Assembly (NCBI GenBank): GCA_030765045.1 | Contig: CM060967.1 | Span: 153,458,251 to 153,522,250, forward strand | Direction: 5' to 3' | From: Tenodera sinensis | Lineage: Eukaryota > Arthropoda > Insecta > Mantodea > Mantidae | DNA: 64,000 bases | In this document: positions 1 through 11,716 of the stretch, in pieces | How the letters are laid out: every line of letters begins with the position of its first letter | Position numbering within the stretch: the first letter of the stretch is position 1 | The notes under the pieces: model-generated | What the model was told of the DNA's origin: nothing | What the model saw: the letters and a program-made list of their open reading frames with translations, nothing else | Databases searched by the model: none | Made by a program: the position numbers and the translations under genes

Positions 1-789
1 GAAATTTAATATAACTTCGTCCATGTATTTCTGTAAGAGGTCATCGCTCCAGGGGCTTGTTTGTTTTGCCGGAACACAGTTGAAATGCAATATGGTAGGT
101 GGAAAAGCCTTTGTAGCTTCCAGCCTTGAACTTCTGTACATGCTCCCACATCCCATTGTTTAAATCACATGCAGCTTTAGCCGTCGCTTGAGCTTCCTAC
201 TATTCAATGTGTTGCAAATCAATGTCTTAATAAACTGCGTGTCCAGTACAGAGTAACTTTTTCAAAAACAAAAAACAAAAATAGATGTATGCACCAATAT
301 TGCTAAGCTATCAGTTTTAGGAGTAACTTTTGTAACTCGAATTTTTTGATATTTCGAAATTTTTCTTGAACTTCCAACTTCCACTGTAAGACTAATTAAG
401 TTTAAGGCTAAAAATAATATCCTGTAGGCACACTATTTGTTCGGAGGACCATAAAAGGGGAAGGTCATTCCCACCACGCAAGAAAGGGGCAGGAGTTAGA
501 AAAATGTTTTACGGATAGACACGACTGAAGTTCACTGATATTTGTCTCGTCATCCAGCACCGATTCGTTGGAGGGGAAGAACCTCTCCCACCTTCCTCAT
601 AACAACAGAGACAGAGGGGTGAATACCCACTTCTCTTTTCAACATCTCTCTTTCTTTAGGCTTGAGACAAGTTAAACCAAATACAGTTTAAGCTAAACAG
701 TAATGTTCACCTTCTGTCAAAGGTTCTCTGTGCCAAGTTTGGTCGAAATTTTGAGAGGAATGCAATAATTTCTGTAGATACTTACCAGG
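1..789. other. No gene recognised
   Basis: AT-rich sequence without a protein-like reading frame, RNA gene or repeat that I recognise. It ends at the left TA target site of the mariner element. Confidence 0.5.
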
Positions 790-791
790 TA

Positions 792-1976
792 AATACAAGG
801 GCTAGTATTTATATTTTGAGCCTATTAATGAAAAACAATAATTTGCCATAGAAAATTGCTTTATAGTTTATATGTGCTTGAACCATTTATCATAAAATTT
901 TTTCCAATCTGCTTGATATACCTCCAAAACATGGTTTTTGAATGCATTAACGGCTTCTTCTGCCAACGAAAATCGTTGTCCACGCATTTTATTCTTGACA
1001 TTCGTGGACAAAAAGAAGTCATTATGTGCCAAATCAAGACTTTACGGCAATGAGCCATCAATTCGATTTTCTGGGTGTTCAAATAGTCGTTTGTGTGAAT
1101 GTATGAGCGCTCGCATTGCCTTGATGAAAAACAACCCGACAGTGTTTGTTTGTTTTCCTTATTTCAGCGAAGACTTCCGGCAAGCAAATGGTTGTATACC
1201 ATTCATAATTGACTGTTTTACGTTTCACTCTCTGTTGTCAAATGACAAGTTTTTCTGAAAAACATGCAACTGTTTTAGAGCGTGAACAACTTTTGTTGGA
1301 TTTGCTTCAACTTGAAACATCCATACAGTCAAATGCTGCGTATGTTCCGTCTCATGCTCATTGATCTATGATTAGTCACCTTTTACAATCTTATATACGT
1401 CTTTTGAAACACCACCACTGTATTTGAGCATTTGCGTGCACCAATTGACAAAAGCCTCTTTTTGAAGTTGCGTCAAATTATGTAGGACCCAACGAGAGTA
1501 AACCTTTGTCACGGGTAAATGATCATGCAATAGTTTATGTTGGTGGAACTAACCCCTAGGGTTGTCTATCTCACAGTATGTCGCATGATGATCTTGCGCT
1601 ATCAGTTTTTGTTTTCTGGCACAAGAACCAATGTTGGACGACCTTCCCGAATTTCGTCACTGAGCGAACGGGGCGGGCAGTATTAAAGTCGTACCAGCGT
1701 TGCATAGTGGCAAAGGATGAAGCTTAAAATGTAGAAATGGGTCGATACGCTCTTGATAATCCACGTCAAAAGTCGTAATAAATCATCGCACGAATTAACT
1801 CCATTTTGTCGCTGAGTCACAATTTTCAACTCACTGTAAACATAAATAACGCCCTTACGTCAAAATATCTGAAGGGTATTATGGACAAAATATCTAAGTT
1901 TCCAGTAAAACGCCAGATGGCACCTGGGGCAATCAGTATTACCAAGGCTCAAAATAAAAGTAGTGGTCCTCGTAAA
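792..1976 (-). mobile_element. Mariner transposon, complete ends, TA target duplication
   Basis: About 1.19 kb lies between TA dinucleotides at 790-791 and 1977-1978. The two ends are imperfect inverted repeats of about 32 bp: the left begins AATACAAGGGC and the right, read in reverse, TTTACGAGGACC; both continue to a shared TATTTTGAGCCT-type block. TA duplication and this size are characteristic of Tc1/mariner. The internal transposase reads on the minus strand and is broken, so the copy is not autonomous. Confidence 0.8.
830..1850 (-). pseudogene. Mariner transposase pseudogene
   Basis: Read from 1850 down to 830, the minus strand gives, in changing frames, segments typical of the insect mariner transposase (the family from which SETMAR was captured). 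Examples are KVYSRWVLHNLTQLQK near 1500-1460, GDESW-like and EPETKQ-like text around 1370-1330, and near the C-terminus LNTQKIELM followed by KNKM-like and KNHVLEV-like text. Several frameshifts and stops separate the pieces, and the final aspartate region has lost its usual YSPDLAP context. It would normally be a nuclear cut-and-paste enzyme acting on the element's own ends. This copy looks long dead. Confidence 0.75.
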
Positions 1977-1978
1977 TA

Positions 1979-2880
1979 GCAGAGGAAAAAATAAACTACA
2001 TTTACCGCAAAAACTACAGGCAATTTGTACCAACAAATTGCACAAACAACCATCCATCTGTGGTATTATTCGATCATAAGCATATATAACTACTGTTCAT
2101 TATGCATATATACCGCTTCAACATTTGCATATACTCTGTCAACACTTGTAATAATCACTCTGCCTGGAATACTTGCCTGCTCAGTATGTGAATGGTGGCA
2201 AACTTAGAGAGAATATGAAGTTTCATTCTCTGTCATTCAGTTCAAAACGGTTGTAAACTCCAATTCCTATCAGCAGTAATTGCTTCATGGGGTGGATACG
2301 AAAAGACAAATGAACTTCTTGAAAAAGAAATAAAATACATCAAATGTGTTCACATTATAGCAGTATTAGCAAGCGAATGAAACTAATCAGCATCCGTTAC
2401 GCAATTAGATAAGTAACAGATGTATATAGGTATGCAAATAACCAGTTCACAAGGAACGTATTAAGAGGGTTTTATCAGCTCCAACATTTACTGTCACGCA
2501 GTTACAAATTTGCAACAGAACCTGTGTTACTAACATGAATTAACAAAGAATATATTTTTTACTCAAAAGATACCGCAGTTACCCATTCTTAAAATATGTG
2601 GGACCAAAAGTGGACCTACGAGTATGTGAAATACCTCTTCCTCCCTCCCCCCAGCGATGTAATTAAGCATTGCTTTGGATTTTGATGGTTGATATACATA
2701 TATGACTCTACAAATATTAACTTTTTAAAAGCTTTATTTCAGCAAAACATTTGCTTTATAACTTCCTGAACTATCTATTTATAATAATTAGAGAAAGCAT
2801 TGCATTCCACGCTAAATTTTACACCAATATTCAGCGAAAATATAGGTTCTGAAACCTCGTGAATAAAAACAAAGTATTTT
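1979..2880. other. No gene recognised
   Basis: AT-rich DNA with only short chance reading frames. I see no conserved motif or repeat family member here. Confidence 0.5.
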
Positions 2881-2889
2881 TGGAAAAAC

Positions 2890-2893
2890 GTCC

Positions 2894-2926
<33 letters not shown>

Positions 2927-2950
2927 GGTGGAGAGGGAGAGAGAGAGAGT
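2890..2950. repeat. (GT)n/(GA)n microsatellite
   Basis: A short GT run followed by a GA-rich run, interrupted by GGTGG. Confidence 0.9.
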
Positions 2951-3121
2951 GGCATAATTCAGGAACAGAAATGCTGTTAAATATAAAATTTAGTGTTTAA
3001 GTTAAGCGTCTTTCAATACAATTTTTAAGAAAATCTTCCCCACCACAGGCTACCCTTTTGTTATTTTTTATTTTCTCAAAAATGAATCTTTCAAGTTTGA
3101 TTAAAGTACAGCATGTTTCAG

Positions 3122-3420
3122 TTCTGAAAGATAGAATATCAAACACCTTGATACACAAGATGTCAGCAACGGTAGACATAGCACAACAGGCTACGAAGAC
3201 CAAGTGGAAATGGGGCGGCCACGTGATGAGGCTGCAAGATGACAGATGGACAGCACGAGCTATCACATGGGACCCTTACATCGGCAAGAGACTCCCAGGA
3301 AGACCAAGACGCAAATGGTCGGACTTGTTCAGAAAACAAGTAGGAAGACAGTGGACCACCATAGCCAGAAACAGACAGGAGTGGAAAGAACTAGAACAAC
3401 AATTAAGTAACCATGTTTAG
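3122..3420 (+). pseudogene. C-terminal fragment of RTE-type reverse transcriptase protein
   Basis: The frame reads LKDRISNTLIHKMSATVDIA, then KTKWKWGGHVMRLQDDRWT and GKRLPGRPRRKWSDLF up to a stop at 3420. The pattern of a K-W-x-W-G/A-G-H-V-x-R block followed by a G-R-P-x-x-R/K-W block is the usual C-terminal extension of RTE-like endonuclease/reverse transcriptases in arthropods. The catalytic domains are absent because of 5' truncation, so the piece is non-functional. The fragment itself is uninterrupted, which suggests a fairly young insertion. Confidence 0.8.
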
Positions 3421-3562
3421 TGTATTATGTACGATACTCTCTTACGCGGACTAGCTCACCGCGTGAGTGTTTTAAAGCAGCTACCCCTACTTGTAGGAGG
3501 CCTTCGCCCTCAATGGGACATCACAGGCTATTTTCATTCATTCATTCATTCATTCATTCATT
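3122..3562 (+). mobile_element. 5'-truncated RTE-type LINE with (ATTC)n tail
   Basis: This 441-bp insertion is flanked by a 10-bp direct repeat, CATGTTTCAG, at 3112-3121 and 3563-3572. It consists of the 3' end of an ORF, a short 3' UTR and a tail of ATTC repeats, the structure expected for target-primed reverse transcription of an RTE-type LINE. Family A sequence on both sides is continuous across the insertion. Confidence 0.8.
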
Positions 3563-3899
3563 CATGTTTCAGCTGTTTGCATCACGAAATGTGTATCTGG
3601 AACTTTCTGTGGCAACCTCTTCATTTTGAATTACTCTGGTGTAATCAGTAACTTTTGGTGTTACATCATTCATGAATTAATTATTAATATTGGTCCCAAA
3701 CAAGAGATTGTGGTACTAACCAGAAACTTTTGGTTTTGAAGGTTACACCATTTTTAAGCACATACCTTTAACTATTTACTACCGACATTACAAAAATTAA
3801 TTTAAAATTTGGTTTGCTTTAACTCATGATACCCAGCTTGTTTGATTTACAACAACCGTATGTCTAGACGTGCAAGTATTTTATTTGTTTCGTTCGCTC

Positions 3900-3928
<29 letters not shown>
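3900..3928. repeat. Poly-C and (CT)n tract
   Basis: About 13 consecutive C residues followed by CT repeats. Confidence 0.9.
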
Positions 3929-3930
<2 letters not shown>

Positions 3931-4766
3931 CGGAAATTCCAGGCTAATAACCATGCCAATTAAAAGTGCCTTTACCTTGGAAAAGGTGTCCATTCCATTC
4001 TCTCATATACACCTACATACACGCCGCATAGGCTGAACTTTATAAACTCCCGCATAAAGTAACAGCACATCATTCTGAATTGCCCTTATATGAATAATTA
4101 CACGACAAAATTACACAAAAATCGTGTAATTAAACCGCAGCAAGCGAAGTATTCTATTTGAAAATTGATTTTGACCTCCATGTGGCAATTATATTTGACT
4201 CGACAAAGAGGAACAAAAGCATGCTTCCGTATTTAATGTCTAAAATTAGTTACAGATGAGTTATAAAGCTTCACCAGATAAATCTAATGTTTTATATTAA
4301 TCATTATTCACTGTTGTTGAAGTTCGCAAATAACATTACATTTTAAATTCTTACAAAGTACGTACTTAAAAACCCTTGCTTTATGGTAGAAGTAGTTAGT
4401 TTAGGAAGTGAAATTTTAATAATTTCATTGTATTTTTGGGAATTATGAACATAGAATAGTGTTATGCCTGCCAGCAGTTGCCATCAGAAGCTCAAGGTCA
4501 AGCTACTTCACAACAATGCTTGTAAATACGTGGCCCGACGACAATGGAGTGGTCTGAACAGAGGGGACTATGATTGCGGCAGAGCAAAGCGTTTCCAGAC
4601 TGTCATAAAGACTTTTGACTGCCAACTTATTTACGAGAACGGCGAAAATAATTTGATGTAAGTTCAAAATATGGCATTACGGTTGCACACTGCAAAGATA
4701 ATTTTGCCTATTCAGCCTATTTCCATGTTTAATACCTATTTTTCTGATAACTAAAATTATGTTTGC
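3929..4766. other. No gene recognised
   Basis: AT-rich DNA; short frames only and no repeat family match that I could see. Confidence 0.45.
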
Positions 4767-4777
4767 GTTACATAAAA

Positions 4778-5127
4778 AGACCGGCTTCGTAGCACAGTTG
4801 GTAGCGCGTTTGCCTCTGACACGGAGGACCCGGGTTCGATCCCCGGTACCAGCACGGGGATTTTATCGCCTCTGGGAGGTCTGGCACGGGGTACACTCAG
4901 CCTCGTTAGTCCCGGGGGGACCAACTGAGGAGCTACTCGATGGAAAAGTAGCGGCCCCAGGTCGTGAAGACCGCACAACTGGCCGGGAGAGATCGGGACG
5001 CTGACCACGTACCACCCTCCAGTATTGCACCCTACCAATGGCGCCTGTAGTGGGCTGAGGTGGGGGACGCAGCAGCTGAACGGTAAGGCTTGGCTCTTCA
5101 TGAGCTGTTGTGCCGGAGCTTGGATTA
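4778..5127 (+). mobile_element. SINE-1, tRNA-derived, full-length copy
   Basis: A tRNA-like head at about 4783-4856 has an A-box-like TAGCACAGTTGGTAGCG and a clear B box GGTTCGATCCC. It is followed by a body that recurs at 55240-55548 (shared blocks such as CACTCAGCC, CCAACTGAGG and GGTGGGGGA). Near-identical 11-12 bp direct repeats, GTTACATAAAA at 4767-4777 and GTTACATTAAAA at 5128-5139, flank the copy, as expected of LINE-mediated insertion. Reading frames crossing the element are incidental. Confidence 0.8.
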
Positions 5128-5139
5128 GTTACATTAAAA

Positions 5140-6300
5140 TGGAAATGTATGTGTGGCTTCTGGCCAATAGTTATACATTGCGTTTAACTTTCACTCCGTA
5201 TCATGAAAATTCCATTTCGTCTTTTCCCCAGCTTTTGGCGGCCCAAAACTTGCTCTTGGAAGGGAGTTTATGGCTGTGAAAGACTGCTCGAGCTGGTACA
5301 ACGAACGCTTGTCAATCTGTCGGACGTGCAGAAGACTATTTTCGTAAATATATCGTTACGTCTGTTGCAGGGCAACAGTATCCCTATCACGGGCTCCAGT
5401 GTCTAACATCTCGAGGTGTGTGTACTGTAGTGAATGACTAGAGAGAGACAGAGAGAGAGAGTAGACAGTGGGAGCGGCAGGTACAATGCGGGAAGTGAAA
5501 ATAACATGTTACCTTCAATCGAGTGAGGTAGTCCAACTTTATCCGAGTAGTACCAAGTTTTGCACAGCTCTCGTTGACAAGCTTTCGTTGCGTTACATCT
5601 AACTCTGCTAATGGGGAAGGCGATGCAATGAACGCATCCATCGTTTTTGTAACTAAACACGTGCCGAGATCAGCAAGGGTACATTGTTGACACGCTCAAT
5701 CTCGCTTAACTTTACAGGTCCATCGAATATTGGTATTTTGTGCAAATAGTGCTGTTTCTTGTTGACATTTACTGCCTTCGCCATGTTAAAAGAATCGGCA
5801 GCATTTAAAAAACAATACATTTGTGAAAGAATTCTGTGACATGCTTTCGACAAATGACTTAATCATATTTTACAAAGTCTGAAACATCTGTGAACTGCGC
5901 GTCACATTACTCAACATGTGCAAATCTTCAAATATAAATCTCCTCTGTGTCAAACAATAAAAGTAGGTGAACGAGAGCAACTCTGGTTTTCTCGTATGCA
6001 ATTTCCCAGCGCCAATTACAGTTTTCACGTGATCTCTACAAAGCGTTTATTGATGCCTGTATTCCGTCATATCCGCTCGGGTATGCAGACTAAATGAAGC
6101 ATGATTTAAAGAGATCCTTCATTTGTAACAGAGTATAAAAATGTGTTCCAGATCCGGTAAGCTTAATATTACAAAATGTAACTAGCACTTAAAAACACAC
6201 TACACTAAATTTAAAAGTAAGCTTCTATTTTGATCCTTGTGTTCGCGATTTTAGTGATTTTCAGTACTTTGGTATCTAAGATTAGTATTTACTAATAACT
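5140..6300. other. No gene recognised
   Basis: A short (GA)n run near 5440-5462. I see no protein-like frame or known repeat otherwise. Confidence 0.45.
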
Positions 6301-6304
6301 TAAC

Positions 6305-6720
6305 ATTAATCAATTTATACAGGCTGTTAAGGGTATAAGTACAATAGTTTGATAGTTGGTCTTTTCCTTCGTCTAACGGTTTTCTTACAAACTAATCATG
6401 TTTTTTTGCATGGTGTAACTCTGCCCGAAATGAACAACCCCTGCCGTGTACACTATCCCTTTTATTTCACACCTCATTGGATGGACTACTGGCTTAGTGC
6501 AGGTCATTGACCTTGCAAAAAGCGTTCGATCCCGGTACACCATTCGCTATCACGAGTCCGGTCCATTCTGCGTCATGCCTTTTGCGCCACGCCTACGTAG
6601 TCATTAACCAACTTGAAAACAAACTACTCTGAAGTAAAATTATACGTTCACAAATGAAGCAAATATTGATGTAATAATGCTTATTACACTCTTCTCACTT
6701 ACCAATATCTGCAGATATTT
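6305..6720 (+). repeat. Repeat R2, copy 1
   Basis: This stretch resembles 36335-36395 joined to 37771-38215. Shared features in the same order are ATTTATACAGG, TTCGTCTAAC/TTCATCTAAC, CATTCGCTATC, TGAAGCAAAT and a block ending AATATCTGCA. The family is unclassified. This copy lacks the transposon that interrupts copy 2. Confidence 0.5.
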
Positions 6721-8510
6721 TTAGTATATAGTATGTTTTAGGATATATGTAAAGAAAATTTAACCCTATTACTTGCTTTAAAAGCATAAGTAATCATATC
6801 CAAAAGAAATATACCGTAATCTTCTGCAGTAATCAAATAAATAAAATAAATCTGATGAAATATTATTATTTTTTTATCATCATCGGGATTCGAAATTCCT
6901 TGAACCTAGAAATCATCTCCAGCAAAATGCGCGCGTCCACATGTGTGTGGGTGTGTTTGTGTTTGTGCTTGTTAAACACAAGGAATCGAATAAATACTAG
7001 AACACAACACGAAAGATTTTCACGAAATTCCCTCAACAGCATCACAATTGACGTGAAAAGATTTCTATTTAGCAGAGGGGGGTGGTGGATTTACAAAAAT
7101 GGTTCTTTCGATTTATATTAAAATACCCTGTTAAATTTTTGGATGATAACTAAATCTTCAATTGCAAATAACCTATGAAGTTCGTCGTTATTGTTATTCA
7201 CTTTCTAAACTGGAAAATCCTAATAGACACACGCAAACTTACTATAGGAATGACACAGATCTCATTAAAATATACCATAACTTATATGCTATTAAAATGT
7301 TTGTAACACAAACAACTTCAAAGTTCATTTGAACTTGCTAGGATCTTAGCAACACATTTTACTGCATTAAGCCACCGTTCTTTGTTTCTATTTAAGTTAT
7401 TAAAAGCATTTAAATAATTCTGGAGCATATGAAAATAAATTACAGTGGACAGAGTTTACCACACACTGGTTTCAGTTACTTCGTATCACATTCAAGAAGG
7501 TGCGAGTAAAATACTGTTATTTAAAAGAAACATGTTAATGTTTGTAAACGAAGATTCATCACAGGTGATTCGTTTATAAGCTAATCCTGCGAGAAGTGTA
7601 ATATTTGTCGGACATCACAGCAGAAAAGCTGCTATAAACCATGGAGAGGGCAGTACCTAATCCCCTGGATCGTCTGATACCCAGCTTAAGCCATCTCATT
7701 TAGCAACGTCTCGCTAATGCCCAACGAGTACAAAATTCCTGAGCAAAGCTTGAAGATATACACGTAGCCTACATTCCTGTTCCCTTCTCACAAACCTTCA
7801 CATTTCTCTACTTTACAACCATACTAGTGATTAATTTACTTACTTCTTGTGTCTAATATTTTACAAATAGATATTTATTTGCAGGAAATTTCTATATGTT
7901 CCTTCAGACTATCTATGGGTCTTTAGTTTATTTTGTATGTTCGATGTGTGCTCTTTCGTGGCATTATAATTTAATATTTAGTTTTAAAGCAGGATCTCAG
8001 TTCCTCACCTTTTTGCTGCTTGTTGTTCCCGGTTCTCACTCATGATAATTGCATGAAAATTCTTATGTGCAGTCGTTGACGGAAGAACTACAATTACCTT
8101 ATATACCATCGATTTCCAACGTTTGTGAAAGAGAGGAGGTTAGATTTACCTCCTTCCATGCAGCTTGGTAAAACATACTCTTCATACGCACAAAAGAGGA
8201 GAAATAAAGGGTGGGAGTGGTGGGAGAGCAAGAGATTAGAAGTGTTACAAAATGGAGATGCAGTGGGAGGGCTGCCGCGACATTTTACAGAAGATGTACA
8301 TTAGTCAATCATGGGAAAAGGGATGAAAACGCTCCGCAGAAAAATACACATCAGCAGGATAAGGTTGTAGGAAATACAGTTTAATATTGCGAAATTAATA
8401 AATGAAAAGCAATTTCAAAAGCCGCAATAACATTACGGGTTTTCAAAATTAATTGGCATGTCCTTATTAAATAGTGTGACAAATGAAAAATCCAATTTTT
8501 TTTCTGTCAC
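6721..8510. other. No gene recognised
   Basis: AT-rich. A 55-bp stretch near 8108-8160 (TTTACCTCCTTCCA in its right part) recurs near 20450-20500, but I could not define a family from it. Confidence 0.4.
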
Positions 8511-8514
8511 CTTA

Positions 8515-8885
8515 TTTCTCTTCTAAAACTGAATCACAAAAACACAGTTGTCTTTTTTTTATCGGTAACACAATTTACAACTCGTTGTGACCTTACAACT
8601 CACAGCAGTCCTGTCTTCTCGTAACCTTGACACACACTTCACTGTCTTCCTACTCTCCATCTTATCTCTGTCTAACAAACAGCTGGCTTCGACAATACAC
8701 TCACGCTCACTAAAATTGCTTCACTTTAAACTCTCAGCAACTGTCTTGCTTAAAGACTCGCGTCAAAAACTGGCTTCTCTCGCCGTGCCGACTCGCTTGT
8801 ATAGGCCAGGCGAATTCCCTGAAAAATACACCTTTTCTTGAAATTTCTCTTACAGTCTAGATTCGGTATTTGTTCCGGCCCGACT
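8515..8885 (+). repeat. Repeat R3, copy 1
   Basis: The interval is similar to 25985-26425. Shared ordered blocks are GTTGTGACC near the left, CACTTCACTG, CTAACAAACAG/CTCACAAACAG, TCACTAAAA(T/C)TGCTTCAC and a right end with TCTAGA then TTTGTTCCG. It is unclassified and non-coding. Confidence 0.5.
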
Positions 8886-9755
8886 GCTGTTGTTCTTGTT
8901 TATCGGCCACGCTTTGCCTAGCAACGTCGTAGTGTGAGCTATATTGACTGTGAGAGTTTTTTTTTGACGGGCGGCCGGGGTTACAATAGTATAACGAATA
9001 TTTCTATTACAATTCAATGTTTCGTTCTAATTTTAATAAACGTGTGAACGTGTACAATGTTCCTTTAAAATAAAAAAGTTAATAATAAGAATAACAGAAT
9101 GGGTTTTAAAGCATTATGTTTAAAATATCGACCTACAGCTCGCCATAAAATTTAAATGTACTATCTCTGTCATAGACAGACATATTAGGATAGGCTTGAA
9201 CTGGGAAAATGTACTCGAAAATTTGTAAGACGTTTTAATTTGAAAAGATTGATTTCTAAACATCAGTATAGCAAATAAATGCTTGAGAAGTGATCTTGAA
9301 TCGGGGTGGTTCGAGTCTTATATGGCAAACTTGACATTTCCTCTTGCTGATCGATGCTTCCTGAGAGGATGGGGGTATTCAATTTTGTCAAGGTTGGAGC
9401 GACCGTGCAGAGCTCTAATTGCATCTCTCCTGTCTCACAGCCTCAGGCAGTCTCTCTTTTATTGCAGTATAACGTTAATTTGATATAATGTCGTTGACAT
9501 TTACCTAACGTGTGTACAGGAGTACAACAGCACTTTCGAGAAGACCTTACAAAAGTGGTTAAATTTGCGACGGTTGCCACTTCAATTGTTTTAGGAGAAG
9601 TTGAAATTGATTATGAAATTAACAAGAATAATAACTCTGCATTGAGAAAACATTCTGTTACATTCACATGAATTTCTCTATCGACTACCACTGTAAAGCA
9701 CTCTTGTAAAAGCTTTTTCTACTCCAAGTTAACGAGGCAAACGTTTGCATTAACA
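8886..9755. other. No gene recognised
   Basis: Only short reading frames with no recognisable motif. Confidence 0.45.
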
Positions 9756-9764
9756 CATTAACGC

Positions 9765-10105
9765 CCAGTGGTCTATTTATAGACCGCTACAGATGTTATT
9801 TTTTATTTAGTTTACATGAATCATTGGTTATCTGATTACGTGAACACATTATTATCTCTTAACAGCTAGAATATTGTGTAGTTTATTAATTTACAGTAAT
9901 AGGGTGCAAATGACGCAGTGCCTGTGAAAGCATTTTATAGTTTTTGTCCTTGTTACGTTTCCCTCCCAACTTTCTGTAATATAATAAACTGTCGATAAAG
10001 GTTCATATTATTGCATCACACAAAGAACGTGCCACTAAGCGATTCTCATGCTGAAAATATGAGCCTAAAATCAAGCGATCTATTTATAGACCGCTGGACA
10101 CAAGT
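9765..10105. repeat. Pair of near-identical palindromes
   Basis: The palindromic 16-mer GGTCTATTTATAGACC occurs at about 9770-9785, and a close variant, GATCTATTTATAGACC, at about 10077-10092. Both continue with GCT and run in the same orientation. A TTAA precedes the first. Terminal palindromes next to TTAA are seen in some piggyBac-like non-autonomous elements; that link is inference. Confidence 0.4.
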
Positions 10106-10544
10106 GTTTTCTCGCGTCAGCACATGTCATTGTTACTTCTGTAATAGTATTTAAATGTTTGCGTTAACTACTCCTCGTACATCGCAAACAACACTCATAA
10201 TAGGCTTTCCCATTTAATTTATAATATTAAAATGCCCAGGAAAGGATTAAAACTGTCTTAAAAAGCTAAATCAAACACCAAAACTCGCGAAGTGGCAATG
10301 ACAGTGCTTGGCATACAAGTCATACTATTGAACTCAGAACGTGCTTTTAGTCAAGTCTCGAAATAGCGGAATTGGATTATGGCGTATCCTGTGCGTTAAC
10401 CCCCAGTGACACAGGTTAGTCTCAGCAGTGTACATATTTTGTTCAATGCTCATCAAAACTTGGAAACCAAATTTACAGTAATCTAATTTTGAAGCCCTGT
10501 GAATTCAGGACAATATAATTAAATCGTTTTTGATTGCATTTCGT

Positions 10545-10870
10545 CTATCTCTTGCAGTTTACCAAGTATATAAAAGTCATACAGAGTAAACAGAACTACA
10601 TAGACATAGCCAGAAAATTCAAAATATACTTTTCATTTGCTATAAAAATATCCTGAACATATAACATTTTAATCTAAATCGTTAGAGTCATTCTTGAGAA
10701 AATCAAAATGTTCGAAAAATTTTCCATGTAAATGGTAGTTTAGGGTGAACGTATTTTCTTCAAAATCTTGCCGCATCGTTGAACTTAAAAACCAACTTTG
10801 GTTTTTAACCAAGTTTTCGTTTTTGAGCTATGCTGTTCACAGTACATACACGCGCGCGCGGATCTTTTCC
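10545..10870 (+). repeat. Family A repeat, 5'-truncated unit
   Basis: This is the right half of the family A unit, from the TCTATCTCTTG-like block to the CACGCGCGCG run. It abuts a complete unit, so the two stand in tandem. Confidence 0.7.
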
Positions 10871-10871
10871 T

Positions 10872-11716
10872 AAAAATCTGATGTGTTGCACTCACATGAC
10901 TTTCTCTACTCTTGAACTAACCATTCTAACAATCTCTTATTCCTATATCTTATTCATGTTAATGCAGATAAACATTTGCAGAAATTATTTTATTGCTTAT
11001 TTCCTTGCAGGTGAAAGGGGAGTATGGGAACAGAGTAGGCTTTGAACGACAGTAAAATCCTTTAAAGCTTTCAAATTCCGTCCTCTTTACATGGTTAACA
11101 TATAAAAAATGAATAACGATGTTCCATTTGACAGAAGTATAAGTTCTCCAAAACTCACATAAATAAGAAGGAATATCTCCGAAATGGTTCACTCTACAAA
11201 AAAAAAATTATTTTGACATAAATTGTGTGCTTTAGCAAGATCTGCATTTTTTGTAGTAAGATTTGGTCTATCTTTTACGGTTTACCAGTTATGCAAAAGT
11301 CATCCAGAGTAAATAGTACTTCATGGGCTATAGCCAGAAAAATTCAAGATATACATTTTATTTGTAATAAAAATATCTCAAACATATGACATTTTAATCA
11401 AAATCCTTAGAGCCATTTTCAAGAAACTAAAAAAAATTGAAAAATTGTCCATGTAAAGTGTAGTTTAGGGTGGGGCTATTTTCTTCAAAATCTTCGTGGC
11501 GCATCCTTGAAAGACATTAAACTTAAATACCAACTTTGGTTTTTAACCAACTTTTCGTTGAGTGGCGCTGTCTACACAGACATACACACATGGATCTTTT
11601 TATAAAAATGCTTCTTTTTATTTAGGTGAAATATTTCCGGTGAAATATCACATCGAAGTTCTGGGTCGAATACAATGCTTGCCCTACTTGCTATACGTGG
11701 TGAAGAAAGTAAAAAA
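10872..11716 (+). repeat. Family A repeat, complete unit
   Basis: It begins AAAATCTGATGTGTTGCACT and ends GAAGAAAGTAAAAAA. Internal order matches 42026-42871 throughout. No coding capacity is conserved. Confidence 0.8.

Larger units (their letters stand above)
2993..3660 (-). repeat. Family A repeat copy, split by a LINE insertion
   Basis: The minus strand of 2993-3121 matches the middle of the 0.85-kb family A unit (compare 42026-42871), including the block around the TAGTTTAGGGTGG-like segment and the AATCGTTAGAGCCATTTT-like segment. After the RTE insertion at 3122-3562 the match resumes at about 3573 and fades near 3660. Confidence 0.65.

Noticed and set aside
4759..5101. Overlapping 81- and 114-codon frames
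   Set aside because: Both cross SINE-1 and are not conserved in the second SINE-1 copy.
8587..8841. 84-codon frame
   Set aside because: Lies in repeat R3, which does not conserve the frame in its second copy.
10830..11045. 71-codon frame similar to one at 25079-24879
   Set aside because: The similarity comes from family A nucleotide identity; other family A copies break the frame.
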